Positions 25,021 to 37,390 of a stretch of 64,000 nt of DNA are shown here, piece by piece. The notes under the pieces are model-generated. The model had not been told where the DNA came from and searched no databases. It saw only the letters and a list, made by a program, of their open reading frames with translations. The DNA comes from Numida meleagris. Its lineage: Eukaryota > Chordata > Aves > Galliformes > Numididae. Numbering within the stretch: position 1 is the stretch's first letter; every line of letters starts with the position of its first letter. The stretch lies in the NCBI RefSeq assembly GCF_002078875.1, contig NC_034413.1, positions 60,136,433 through 60,200,432 on the forward strand. Direction: 5' to 3'. A program made the position numbers and the translations under genes.

Positions 25021-26534
25021 GAGAAGGAGAGTGAACCCCCCCGCCCCTTCCCTGCCATTAAATTACTTCACATTCTGTACTTGATGTTCCAAGAGCTCAA
25101 CAATAAACCCAGGGGGGATGGGAGGGCCAAGAGGAGAGCCGCTGCCTTCCCGAGACTGGCCAGTAAATCAGCATCGCCCAGCGAAGGAAGGTGTGTGCTT
25201 GCAGAAGAGGGCAAGTGGAGTGGATAATGTTCTCTATTTTTTTATTTCAGTTTTGGAGAATGAAAGGAGAGAAAACGCTTTGTACTTTCCGGGTTCTTAC
25301 CGCATTAGGGAAAAGCCAGTGACCTGCTACCAGCTGAGGGCTAAACTGGCATGTCCACCTGAGCTTTGTTCCCTGTCTGCACCTAGCAGTAGAGTTGAAC
25401 ATATACTGGGATAAGCTACTGCGGGAACTGGTGGGCTTTCAGGCTCTGTATGTGTTTGGATGACACTGGATGCTTTTTTCCAAGTTATAATTTTTCCCCT
25501 GCATAAGCTGTTGAACTCACTGCAAGGAGAAATTAATGAAACCCCCTGAAATGCATTGCAAGGGGAGCAGGCTACCTGCTCTCAGTGCTTCCTCAGCTGT
25601 AAAGCCTCTCTCCTCCCTGTGCTATTGGTGTTGTGTTTTATTCTCTGGTTGTATAAAATCTCACCCATGTCTTCATTGAGGTGCAGCCTACTGAATTGGT
25701 CTCCCAGGAAGAGATGTTCGGCATTTCTGGACATAACTCTGCTCAGACTGGCTCGATTTCATTTCTCCTTTGAAACCACAGAAAAGCTGTCGGTGCTGCA
25801 CCCAAAAAATGGATGTTGTATGAAAGGAAATCACTTTGTCTCTTGTATTTGAGGAGGATTATGATCTGGCATGACCTCATTATTGGTTAGGCGAGGATAT
25901 TTCTGGAAATACTAATTAAATACTTTTTCCATCCCTTGTGCCCTTGTAGCATGTGTAGACTTTATAACAAGAAAAAGAGAAAAAAAAAACCTGTCTGCAA
26001 GGAATTTTTAAGCTTTCTGCAGTGAAATGAAGGAAGTACAGCTACAGAATGGTAGCAATATTAGAAACTATTAAAGTTTTCTGAGTTGTGATGAACTAGA
26101 GGAAAATAATTATCTGAAAGAAGAGAGTAAAACACTGTTTCTCCAGGCACTTGTGTACATGCGTGACTTCAAGAATGTGAGGATTTCTTGCAATTTCACT
26201 TTGGATTACTGAAAACATCCTCCCCCTCTGCATTTTTTTCCCTTTTAATTCTTAGCTTACACTCAGTGTGGCGTGCCCAGGCGTTAGTGCACAGCCCCAC
26301 AGACCAGGTCTTTGGCAGAAGCTGGAGGTGAGCCATGGCACAGGGGTGGAAACCTGTTACACTGGTGCAGCCACAGAAGGAATTACATGGCCATGTATCC
26401 TAATGTACTTATTAATGGATAACACTGCTATTTCCTATGGTGGTGATCTTCTTCTGCGCTTACTGAAACCTCTTTCAGTCCAAGTATTGTATCTTCGACT
26501 TGTGCAGCTCAGAATCCAGCTCTGACCGTCTGAG

Positions 26535-26600
26535 CTGTTTCCTATTGAGGTCAGTGGGAATCTTCCAGTTAACTTCAGTGGGAGCTGGACTTGGCCACTG
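26535..26600. repeat. Ancient fold-back repeat
   Basis: TTTCCTATTGAGGTCAGTGG is followed by GAATCTTCCAGTTAACTTCA and GTGGGAGCTGGACTTGGCC. This is the pattern CCATTGAAGTCAATGGGA ... TTGACTTCAATGGGAGCTGG ... GGCC seen dispersed in amniote genomes. The two GTCA/TTCA-type arms are partly inverted copies. A related copy is at 58066-58132. Confidence 0.5.
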
Positions 26601-29600
26601 ACAAAATGTCTTTAAAAATTGCCTTCAGCAAATAAGCCTGTACATGTTTGCACTAAAATAGAAGTGTGCAGGCCCAAATGTGTCTGTATTGAAAACACAT
26701 GCTGTCAGATAGATAAAAATGCGTTCTCACAAAGCCTTCAAACATCATCCTGTGGATATGTAAGGATTCTTTTTATCAATGGTGGTAATGTATTTAGCAT
26801 TTAGGGTTGCTCTTGTGTGGTACCTCACATGGGGCTGGGTCTAACAAGGTGAACCCCCTACTTGTTTGGAAGAACAGTCAATGGTTTTCATTTTCTGTTA
26901 TTGTTCTAAATCCAGGGGTATGGTTCTTTTTTTCTGTGAATGTAAGATTTTCTCCAAATTGCAATATCCCACTGCTTCTTAACAATATCCAGTCCTGCAT
27001 CTTATTTAAGGTCTCACTGACATAAAAGGAGACTGCGAGCAAGGGAGGGAAATGGCCGTTCCCTCGTGTGATGACTTCAGGAATTGCGTTTTGACCTGCA
27101 AGTGGCTGACCTTACATTGTAACAACACAAATGGAAAGGCCTGGGGAAATTGCCCAGATTTTTAAGGTTTTTTTCTCTCTCTGCCCTTCCCAGTGGCTAG
27201 AGTGAATGGAAGTTCTGCATAGGGTAGCTCGGGGCAGCAACGGGCAGGCCATGGCTGGTGGCTCACTGTGCAGTGCTGGAGCAGTTTGTCTGTCATCGGT
27301 GTCCTCAAGTGCTGCACTTGAGAGAGATGTTTAAAGCAAATGGAGCCAGGCGATGGCTTAAATGCCTGTTGTAAATCATCAGGCCCCAGGAGTGGGTTGA
27401 TAGCGGATAGCTGAATTCAAGGTGGAAGCAGTCATTCCGGGAGCAGTCCCAGGCTGCACTGCCTCTGCCCGTCAACAAGCCCGTGGCGCCTGGCTTTTGG
27501 CAGAGGGATTGAAAGGATTTTACTGGGACTCACCCATGATGACTCGTGGAACCATCTCAGTCCTCCAGGTTCAAGGCAATAGTATTTGAATACTCCTTCC
27601 AGCCACATGGGTGATGCTAAAGCTGTTGCCTTTGTTTCTGTTTCTCTCATCACAAGTACTTCTTTGCAGGGGTCAGAATCAAAGTTTTTCCTATGAAGTC
27701 CGTTAAAATGAACTGAGCCTGACTGCCTGGAACAGGGAACAGGAAGATCTCTGGCAGGGCAAACCCTCTTGGGGAGCTGTTGGAAGCTGGAGCTCAGTGG
27801 ATAAAACATTGAGATGGGCTAGAGGCTGCCAAGACGAACACCAGGGCTTTTCCAGAACATGTCCTCACCACCCTGAGGGTGGTGGCAGAAGCACAGATTT
27901 GGTGCTGTTGGTTTGGTTGGTGTCACCCCCTTTTCCTCCCGCAGGTGGTCTGCTGGAAGAAAATCTCCTATCAGTTGGAGCTTGGCATTTATGTTATCTG
28001 AGAGAGGCCTCTCCAGCCTCCTTCGAGTCAACAAACTCCTCCATTACAGTTTATACCAGCAGAAGGGTTCCTTCTGGAGCTGAAACCCATTCCCCAGACC
28101 CACACAGACAACACAGGAAACTGATGTTTTCTCGCTCTCTTTTTAAACTTTTTTCTCTGGCCAGTACATCTGTCTCTGCTCAGGACTTTGGAAGCCAGGA
28201 GGATGGAGCGGGATGTGAGGGGGAAGGGATCAGGATCCATCTCGCTGTGAAGGAGCCTCCTTTGGTCAAGGAGTGTATTGAGAAGCTCAGACCTTCCTCC
28301 TCTCCAGCTCTGAAGCTGGAAGAGGTGCATACCTTCAGGTAAAAGCGGTTGTAGAGTAGAGGTGCGCATGATTCTCTGGTCTCTGCAGTTGTAAAACACA
28401 GTGAGACTAAAGCACAGCTCAGCACAGACCCTGACTGTAGGCTGATTATATGAAAAAAGTAACGTGAGCAAATTCAGGGTGAGGTAGGAGAACAGTCTGG
28501 GGTTTAGAAATCTCAGTCCTGCTATTAATTTATCCAGAAAATGAGAACTGATAATTCTACTTTTAATTCATTGGTATTTAGGCTAAAAATATGTTGGCTC
28601 AAAAAGAAAATGATAAGAGTTAAGGGAAGATGTAATAAAATCTTCATCCTCTTCTTTAAAAAAAAAAAATGTTTTGCACAAAGCAAAGACAATTTACTGA
28701 TTAGAACTGAAAGTTGTACTCCCATGGGGCTGGGGTGGAATTACTGCATACCACTTGCCTTTGAAATCAAGGCCTCCAACCTTCTTAATGTCCAGGTGGG
28801 GAATTCCGGTGGCTTTACTCTAATCCAGGCAAATCTGAAATCCAACCCTGTTGGGAGGAAACAATGTGGGAAACAGATTCATCTTGATCTCGGCTTTGTG
28901 CCTTGGAAAACGATTAAGACCAACTGTTAAGCAGCTCCCAATAGAGTTCACAAACCTGCCGGCCTCTGTGTGACACAAATTTCTCAGTTCAGGCTTCACC
29001 CCTTAAAATAACAGATGGAACTGATCCGGTTAAGTACAAACTGGGCTTCCCTTATTCCCCAGTTGTTAAAATATTATTTCTCTAGTTGCAAAGGATTTTT
29101 AAACTGATTGCTTTGCTGCAAATATTTTTTTTTCACCTTCTGTTGTTCATTTAAAAACCTGAAACAAAACAACTTAGTGCTGCTGAGAGCGCTTCTTTGA
29201 GACCGATGCCCTGAGACACTAAATCCCATGCAGTACTGTGGAGGTCACACACGTGGTCCTATCACCCACAGGGTTACTTCTGTACCATTTTTCCTGTCCC
29301 AATCTCCATCAAGATAACTGGTTTGATAGTAGATATTGAAGATTTAGAAAATCCTGTCCTTTGAAATAGGAAAGTGTTCATGTACTGCAAATAAATAAAA
29401 GGGGGGAGCAGAAAAGCTGCTCTTTGTTAAAGTTGCTTTTGGCAAATCCATGAGGAAAACTTAGGACTCACAAGTCCATCTACCAATATGGCAGGTATCA
29501 TCTCTTCAGTCATTCTTTGCTTCCGTAAGATCTCTGACCTGGTGAATGCTGGAAGGATGTCCCTGACCACCTTGCAGGAGCTTCCTGAAAATGAACATTA

Positions 29601-30759
29601 GAAAATTTTGAGGTCTTTGTGTTCCCACAACACCGGTTAAGGGAAGGGATTAAGAACAGAATGATTAAACACTCACACAATTTTTGTTATTCTGATTTTT
29701 ATTACTTATGTTAATTGTACATGTTTACAATCAACAGCCATAGGTAGCAAAACTTGTTGATGGTTTGATTATCAGGTAATTTTGCAAGTGCTTACTAGGA
29801 AATGTTTGAAGTTTGGCACCTACTGTAGTATACAAGGGCTGGATGCAAAAGCTTCCAGAGGAATTTGGAACACAGATGCCTCCATTTCTCCCTTGCAAAA
29901 CAACCTTTTATCCTTTGCAGTGCATTTATCCTTAATGCAGGCCTGGCAATGACGTATCAGCAAATTTTATTTAACAACATTCTTCAGAATCCCGTTACTT
30001 AAGAGGCATGGGTAGATTTCTTTTTCAAAAACTTTCCCTTTTCTTGTTAGTCAGCATGTCCAATACGTGGTTTTCAAAAGTGCAGTTAAATATACAGTAT
30101 TGTCCACATCTTCAGTACTATGTCAGGGACAGAGGAATGGTTTCTGCATTTTTTTCTACTGGAAATATTTATCTGAAGCTCTATGCGCTCACTAGCCACC
30201 AGTCCTGCTCTGTGCTGTAAGTTTGTTCAGTATGGGATGTGGGACTGTTCCTGCCATTAGTGGGGTTCCTTGTGGTTGGATTTGCTTTCCAGAGCTGACA
30301 TCCTCCACTAGCACACTGCCAGCACTGTCCAGGCAGGGCAGAGGCTGAAGCCTCCTCAAGGTGGAGGACCATGCACGCGGTCCTGCTTCCCCTTGCTCTT
30401 GTCTGTAGGGCTCCACAGAGCTGTGTTCCTATCCCCATAAGCATCAGTGCTCTGCTTGTGTGTGTGCTTTGCTGGTGTACCTGCTGAGTTCAGTGATACT
30501 TAGGCACGGACTCAAAGTTGAATTTGAGAGCAAGAGTTGGGCTGAGTGAGTAAGCAAATGGAAAAAAGAAACACAGTGAGGTTATAACTGATTTTGCACG
30601 TCACCTTTGCAGTTTCCTAGAGTTGCTGGCAGTTAAGTGTGGGCGTTTCCTTCTTTTTACACGTGGGGAATGCAGTAAATAAATGGAGAGTGTGAAAGCA
30701 GGCTCTGTTAGCAGCACGCCAGACGTCCAGTCAGAGAGTTGAGAAGAAGCTGGAAAGCA

Positions 30760-31130
30760 CTTGGGAGAAATTTGTGTCTGTAGATGACTAGGTTTTTATG
30801 TAGCCATGTGCATAATAAATTTATGCTTGCAGCGACAGCAGTTGCATATGCAAAAGCATACATGCAGCTACATGTGCGCTTCTGGTCGGGGGTTCCAGGC
30901 CTGAAGAAAGAAGCGATTATCATCGTAGATGAGTTATACCGTAACGGCTCTTCATATTGTATAAGGAGCATCTGTGTGCCATATTATGCACATGTGAAAC
31001 TATTTTTATTATATTCATTTGATTTCCACGGAAGATTGCATAGTAATCACTTGCTGCGTAGAAACATGTCTCGCAAAGAGCTCACAGTGTATCTACATGG
31101 CTCTGGTTGGGCAGAATGTACCTAGATGGT
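30760..31130. promoter_or_regulatory. Candidate conserved non-coding element with POU-type palindrome
   Basis: Complex, repeat-free stretch of balanced composition. It holds the perfect palindrome TTGCATATGCAA (30842-30853), ATAATAAATTTATGC before it, AAAGCATACATGCAGC after it, and TATTATGCACATG, TTTTTATTATATTCATTTGA and AGATTGCATAGTAATC further on. Octamer/POU and C/EBP-like half-sites are repeated. The 113-codon frame across it shows no domain. The position deep in a GLI2 intron suits a developmental enhancer; this is inference. Confidence 0.4.
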
Positions 31131-31597
31131 GGACACTAAAGTATGTACAGTAAGTATTGTTACAATGAAAATCCATTTTGTTTTCCCCAGAGGAGGTGAC
31201 TCGTGAGATTTTTGTTGTAACTATAATCGTTCATGAGTGACAAATTATTCTATTCTGTATATTTCTTAACAAATTTGTTTTGATAAGACTCACTCCTGTG
31301 TTCATTGGTGAGGAGAGAACGATTGGAAGCGCGTGGCTGTGAAAAAGCTCTTGCAGTTGCCAGTATGAGTTCTCTGCTTTTATTTATTTATTTGACTGTT
31401 TTGAACTGTGATTTCCTCTTAGGCTTCTTTCTGCCATGATGGGGCTCCTCACTTTTGATAGGGTGTGATTTCCTCATTTTCCCATTTCTTCTGCGGCTTA
31501 GGAATTAATGGCTCAGCAGTTCAGCCTGCTCCTTAAGAAAAGAGATACATAAGACTGCCTCAGAGCAAGCAGAGTAAGCTTTTCTCTTTCCCAAGCT

Positions 31598-31733
31598 CAT
31601 CCTTCCATGGAGGTATTCAAGACCCATCTGGACACCTACCTGTGCAACCTATCGTAGGGAACCTGCTTTTGCAGAGGGTTTGGAGTCAGTGATGTCTTGA
31701 ATTCCCTTCCAACCCTTGTGATTTTGTGCTCTT
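31598..31733 (+). mobile_element. CR1 LINE, 3' fragment, sense
   Basis: CCATGGAGGTATTCAAGACC, CATCTGGACACCTACCTGTG, CAACCTATCGTAGGGAACCT, GCTTTTGCAGAGGGTTTGGA and CCCTTCCAACCCTTGTGATT follow the CR1 sense-strand 3' region closely. The terminal ATTCTGTG octamers are degraded to GTGATTTTGTGC. About 135 bases. Confidence 0.9.
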
Positions 31734-34260
31734 TTAGCTTGGTTATTTATTGTTAGATAAAGTAGACATATATGTATGCATACAGATGCTGCAGTCTTTT
31801 ATGTCTTCTGCTTGTGGCAAAGGGTCTCACAGTTTCCAGTTTTCAGATTGCTTCTGTCGCAACCTGGAATTTTTTAACTTAAATAAAAAACAAACTCAAG
31901 AGGGGGGAAGCATGCGTAGCTGATCAGTTCTTCATGGTTTTCATTCTTTGTAACACAATAGCAGGATAAAGAAATTACATGCGGAGAGATGGGTTCTAAA
32001 TAATTATGTTGATTCAGTACACACATGCCAAGCCTTGCCGCAAAGATGCTGCTGTGTTTTATGTGGCTTTTACGTAACACAGAGCCCTCTGAGCACCACA
32101 TCAGGCTTTCAAAGTATTTCAAGAGGTGATCCAATATGCTACTGGTCCTCTTACTCTCAGGGCACTCAGTGGAAGGGGAGGAGGACAGGAGGATGCCGAG
32201 TTCTGCAAAGAAAATCCATATGCGTTAACAGGGAGAGACTTTTTGGTACTGAGCTTAAAGTTATTTTTGGCACTGGTAAAGCAAATGTTCGTCCATGAGT
32301 TTTGTTAACTGAGTATTTAAACCATAGGGGTAGTCTAGTGTTGATGTATATGCCTTAGTGGGGCTTTTCCAATTCCTTTTCAGGCTGTGGGTTTAATAAA
32401 AGTAATGTTCTCGTCATTTATTTTAGATTATGGTTATCATATTGCCTGTCTCTGTAGAGACACTATGAAAATTAATTAGCTAGTTTTTATAAAGGAGAAC
32501 ACTCATATCCTCTTATTCTGGCTAATTGCGTGTATTGATTTAGCAAGAGTAGTTCCAGTAGGGGATGACGGTTTGCTGGGAGAAGAATGCCCAAGCCTGG
32601 CCCGAGGTGCCTTGGTGAGCCGCACATGGCTTCGGGCGGCACACTGACAAGTACCTGCTACTTCAGTGTGTCACCTTCCCTCTCCAGACTCTGCAGGATG
32701 CATTTATTGCAGCTGATGATCACGTTCTGCAGTTTGTTAGACCAAATAAAACAAGGCTTGAGGAGGAAATCCTCAACTTTCAGGGTCTGAATGCAGGGGA
32801 AAGCAGGATATATACTGCAAGCTAATGTATGTATGCATGCGTGTGTTTGGGTGCATAGATAATGTCTGTACTTGTCAGATCAGGAGAAATGTATTCCAAT
32901 ATGTATGTTTTTTCCTGATCTAACAGGTACAAACTTCATCTGGTGGTAGAAGCACCAGTTTATAATTGTATTTAATAAGGCAATGGCCTGCAGCCAAACA
33001 CCCAGAGATCCCAGCACCACTGGATGTCGGGATGAATCAGATCTCGGTTGGGGCTCTTGGGGAAGACGCATCCCTTTCAAGTGCTGTGTCCTGGGAAGGG
33101 GCTGATGCTCTGTAAGATTACAGATCCAACAGCTCGGACTCGATGTACCGACCAGCCAAACCGGGACTTCAAGCAAAAACCAGACCAGAAGATCATGAGC
33201 TGAAAGGAAAAATCCAATGACTAAGCAGCCACCAGGTAACACAGAAATCCCTGAGCTTAGCTTTAAACCCGTTGTTCAGATAAGGGCAGCAGCAGAACTG
33301 CAGCAGCCCAGGGCCATATGCACGGGTTGCAAAACCCACTGCAGCTGGGTGGAGAATTCCCTGTCTCGTGCCTGAGCCACCAGCTCAGCCTGACTGCTCT
33401 CACCAAAGGCAGCTCACCATCATCCCGTGGGTGTCGGGTACGGCTGCGCTGAGCAAACTGTGGGAGTGATGGGAACAATTAATGGTGTAAAGAATGGGCC
33501 CTTCGCTGGGAGGTCGCCAGCTCCTCCTCCCGGCTTCAGAAGTCTCCTATCTCATCCTTTCCCTATCAGGAGCCTCTGAACTGCAGGAAAGTTTATCCCA
33601 GGGCAGGTACGGAGTGGAGGATACGTACTTCTGCCTGCTATGACTCATAAGCAAAGCAGCAGCTTCGGTCTGGCGGAGGTGGAGCTGGGTATATGTTGCA
33701 ACCCAAGCATAATAAAGGTCTGGAGGCTATAAGTGGGGAAAACCATTCACAGTCCTGACTTGGTAAAGCTCGTTAAAAAGAGCTCTTTGCCCCAAGCCAC
33801 AGAGCCTCCCAAATCTCAGTTGGTTCCCAGAATTGAGACACCAGTGTTCCTACGAGAAATGAACACACACAGTTCGTTTTAATAAGGATCAAACTGGCAG
33901 CTGCGTCGGGTATTAGTTACTATAACAGACGTGGCAGAGGGAATCATTAAGCTGTAAAAAGTGACTACAGAGATCTCCTGTCACCCTGCAGTTTTTTTCC
34001 TTTGGTTTCTTCCAAACAGTTGTGCAGCCAAAATGTATCGTTTGGGCAGGTAACCAAGTGGATGTCATTCTGACAGGACAGTGCTGCTCTTGAGGCTTTC
34101 CCCGCTTCCTAGATTGCATTAGGGGTTGGGCTTTGCTGCAGCTTTCCAAGATTCCTCTGCTTTTTGGTCCTTTCTGTTTACTGCTCCACGAGTCCTAACG
34201 TGTCCTGAGCACTGCGACCTGACAGCACAGTGCGTACTTTTTGTCTGACTCTTCATCAAT
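31734..34260 (+). other. GLI2: GLI2 intron, fourth part
   Basis: No exon is recognised. AT-rich motif-bearing DNA lies at 32380-32560, and a candidate regulatory block at 33840-34110. Open frames reach 120 codons without domains. Confidence 0.5.
33840..34110. promoter_or_regulatory. Candidate conserved non-coding element
   Basis: Complex repeat-free sequence with TTCGTTTTAATAAGGATCAA, GGTATTAGTTACTATAACAG, GGGAATCATTAAGCTGTAAA and AAAATGTATCGTTTGGGC. Clustered homeodomain-type TAAT/ATTA cores lie in CpG-containing context, unlike the surrounding intron. Conservation was not tested. Confidence 0.35.
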
Positions 34261-34371
34261 CATCACAGAATGGCTTAGGTTGGAAAAGACATTAAAGACC
34301 ATTGAGCTCCAACGTCCTGCCATGGGCAGGGTTGCCAGCCACTAGATCAGGCTGCCCAGGGCCCCATCAAA
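34261..34371 (-). mobile_element. CR1 LINE, 3' fragment, antisense
   Basis: CATCACAGAATGGCTTAGGT, TGGAAAAGACATTAAAGACC, GGGCAGGGTTGCCAGCCACT and GATCAGGCTGCCCAGGGCCC give the reverse complement of a CR1 3' end, about 110 bases. The consensus is most like the copies at 5939 and 18314. Confidence 0.92.
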
Positions 34372-34754
34372 CTCTTGTGATTTTGCCTCATTTATCAGTG
34401 ATGTGGCATCATCTCAGCATCCCAGGCTGAAGGGTCAGATGCTATGATGGCTGAGTTGTAATGCTCACCGCTGTTAAGGCTTCTCCCCATGGAAAGTGTG
34501 TGTGTGCATACATGCGTTTTCATGGTTTATCCTTCTTTAAGTAGCCTGAAATCTCTGTGGATCCCTGACTCGTTGCAGGGAGCGTACATGTGACTTGACT
34601 TTAATTTTCTTTAGGACTTAATCTCTTTGCCTGTTGGAGCAAGATGTATGCTGTAGTAGAACGGCCCTTAGATGAGATAGTATTTCCATGCAGCTGAGCA
34701 CAAAAGCGTTCCAGAAACCACATAAAGCTAGTTTGGGTCATGGTGGTGGTAGTG

Positions 34755-34835
34755 TACAAATGGGCAAACTGAAGCTCGGAGAGGCTGAGGTCATGGCATC
34801 AGAGGAAGAACCTGGAAACTCTTGAGTATCAGCTC
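34755..34835 (+). repeat. Ancient L3/MIR-like repeat
   Basis: TACAAATGGGCAAACTGAAG, then CTCGGAGAGGCTGAGGTCAT, GAGGAAGAACCTGGAAACTC and TTGAGTATCAGCTCCT, aligns in order with ACAGATGGGGAAACTGAGGC ... GGTCACACAG ... GGAATAGAACCCAGGTCTCC ... CCAGCTCCT. This is the best preserved of the old remnants here. Confidence 0.5.
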
Positions 34836-35080
34836 CTCCGCTGGCGTGGAAGAGAAGAATCTGAGGTTGCTGGTTCTCCCTAGCTGGCTGCTGAAGACGG
34901 TTGCTCCTTCTGTGTTGCTGCAGCAAAGTGTCTTCATCAGAGGTGGTCCCCGACATACCCGGGATAAACCACTGAGGATAAACCACAACAAAATATCCTC
35001 GTCACTAAGTCTGCAGATCTGGAGGGGAAAGAAATGAAGGGTAGAAACAATAGATGTTTTTTGCTGGTTGCCAAGATTTA

Positions 35081-35104
35081 TAATGATGATTACGATGATG
35101 ATGA
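35081..35104. repeat. Imperfect (GAT)n microsatellite
   Basis: TAATGATGATTACGATGATG followed by ATGA: about seven GAT-like units with two interruptions. Confidence 0.75.
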
Positions 35105-35627
35105 GTAACTGAAGGAATGTAGCTCACATTGTAAACCACTGATCTCCTGACGCTCATCAGCAGAATTTCAGCTCTCAGATGTTTTTAGCGCAGGAGTGTT
35201 GTCTCCCCTTATCCAAGTGCTTTATTCGATACAGCTGCAGCCCGAGCCCTGCATGGCAGCTTCCAGCTCCCATGAGCCCCCTCCCAGACCCCCCTGGAGG
35301 AGGAGAGGCGGCTGATGTCACTTGTATCTTGTTTGCCTTGTATTTACAGCAGGTATTGGTGCAGGTCAGGGCTCTCTGCTCCCCACTTGCAGCTTTGCAC
35401 CAGCTGCACCGTTCTTGCCAGGCAGAGGCAGGAAGGAAAGGGCATGAATAATGCAGTACAACGTATTTATCAGTGTTGTCAAGTGGAGCCTCAGATCAAG
35501 TTTAGTGGGTAAAGAAGGGGCTTTGAATTCCCTCTGTACAGCACATTAAGATTCACATACTTGATTTCGTAAAATAAACGAGTCCAAGAGGCTGAAACCC
35601 AGGAAGTCTGTGTACAAAATGCGACTC

Positions 35628-35654
35628 TTTTTATTTATTTATTTATTTATTTTT
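35628..35654. repeat. (TTTA)n microsatellite
   Basis: Six consecutive ATTT/TTTA units ending in TTTTCC. Confidence 0.9.
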
Positions 35655-37263
35655 CCTCCTCGCGTCACCAGTGTGGGATTTGGAATAGGTTGGGGGAATG
35701 GCCTGAAATAAAAGAGCTGGTCGGGAACACGTTGCTCTCCTTCCTTCGTGATATGTCCCTCCCACACTCTGAGACTGCTGCCCTGCGTGATGAAGGGTTC
35801 TTCCCGTACTTCTCCAAACTCCAAGCAACTGTTGGTGTTTCTTTGATGAGCACCCTCATTTATAATGGTTGTAGCAGGAGTAGTAGGTCTGGACAGCCAG
35901 ACAGGACAGACTTTGAACCTCTCAGTGGCTCTGCTGGCTTTCAGGAGCACCAGCCTGATGCAGCGGGGCAGTGAGATGTGGGCTATTTTGATGCTCCACA
36001 AGAACCTTGAGGCTGCGTTTGATGGTGTTGGACACTACTGAGCAATGTGGTGGCCCTGGTGGCACCCAGGCATCACTCCTGTCTCCACTTGCATGGAGGG
36101 ACAGAGCCTGGTGGACATGAGCGGCCTTAGAGTAAGTTCTCCCCATTTTCTCCCCTGGGTTTTGCGTCTTCCTTTCCCTATTGCTCGTGGTGCAACCTGC
36201 ATGTCAGCACCTCACCAACCTCCTCATTGCCATGTGCAGTGTATGGGGTGGCTCATGGGGAGTGCCATCATATCTGGTGACGTGGAAGCATGGGCTTCCC
36301 AAACTGCCCTGGTGAGTGCAGGAACTAAACAAACTGCTTCGGCTTTGGGAAAAATTGTGAATTTAAAATCTTTTTTTAAAGCGTTAGACTAAGATTCAGG
36401 AGGTATGGTCTGTCACAAGATAATCATGTTGTTCTGAGCAAGTCATCATGACTGGGTTTTTTTAATGCACGTGGCAATGGTTCAGCTCTTAGTGGTGGGA
36501 AAAAATGACAGTAAAAGGTCCAGATAACAGCACAGAGAGGGAAGAAGTGAAGTGCAAGTTGAATTAGCACTGAGTGCTTCAGATACACCCACACTTCATG
36601 TTCCTATTTGCTCCTTTGTGCGATGGGAGTGAGCCCCCAAACTTAGGCCATCTACAGCTGCAGTGACATTGCAACACTGTGGACATGAATAACTTATTTC
36701 TGCAAGAAGTCAGAAAGTTTTAGTATACAAAAAGTATGATTTGATCATTGCTTAAACGGCCTGTGTGTTCTGCACGGTGGATGCCAGAATCCCTGTATAT
36801 CATTTCTGGGTGTTAAACCTTGGTTTGTGTGAGGCAGGGGCAGCTCCCGGGCTCTGGGGCTGGGAGTTCACCCATAGCTGCATGCCCAGGGAGAGCTGCT
36901 CATTTAGGGTAGGATTCAGGTGGTGTTTATTTGCTCATATCACTGTTGGCAGATATATAAAGCTAGGAAAACTAGGTAGAAGTCAGGCTGCCCAGTACGG
37001 TGCGGTAGTGGTCTGTATCCACTGATTTGTAAATGTGCAAATGGACACGCGTCAAATTAAAACAGAATTGTTATTTGGTCTGCATTGGAAGGGCCTAACC
37101 CTCTCCATTTTGAAGACATCCTGTGCTTTGTGGAAAGGCTCATGCTCCAGAAATTGGGGGTGGGAGTGTGTGTGCGGAGGGGGTCCATAGGGAGTTTGGC
37201 AGGCAGATCACTCTGCCAATTCAGCATTTCTGCACACTCAAAAAACATAAGTCTTCACAGTCC

Positions 37264-37390
37264 AAAAAAAAAAAAAAAAGCCCCTCGAGAGATGATCTTA
37301 ATTCTTAGAGATTTTTTTTATTTAAATGTGAAGGGTCGAGGCTGCTTCTTTTTCTTTTTTTTTTCCTTCCTTTTTTTTTTTTTTTTTTTT
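37264..37390. repeat. A16 and T20 homopolymers in inverted arrangement
   Basis: A16 (37264-37279) and T20 (37371-37390) are separated by 91 bases that include further T-rich runs (37312-37323, 37348-37364). The two tracts are complementary and could pair in a transcript or single strand. Confidence 0.85.

Larger units (their letters stand above)
24791..31597 (+). other. GLI2: GLI2 intron, third part
   Basis: No exon is recognised. The stretch contains an AT-rich homeodomain-motif block (24900-25020), a fold-back repeat remnant (26535-26600) and a region at 27430-28470 where long frames (125-181 codons) overlap on both strands and are taken as chance. The best candidate regulatory element begins at 30760. 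Confidence 0.5.

Noticed and set aside
27797..28342. 181-codon + frame with overlapping 125- and 147-codon minus frames
   Set aside because: Long frames on both strands over the same DNA point to low stop density. No motif or family was recognised.
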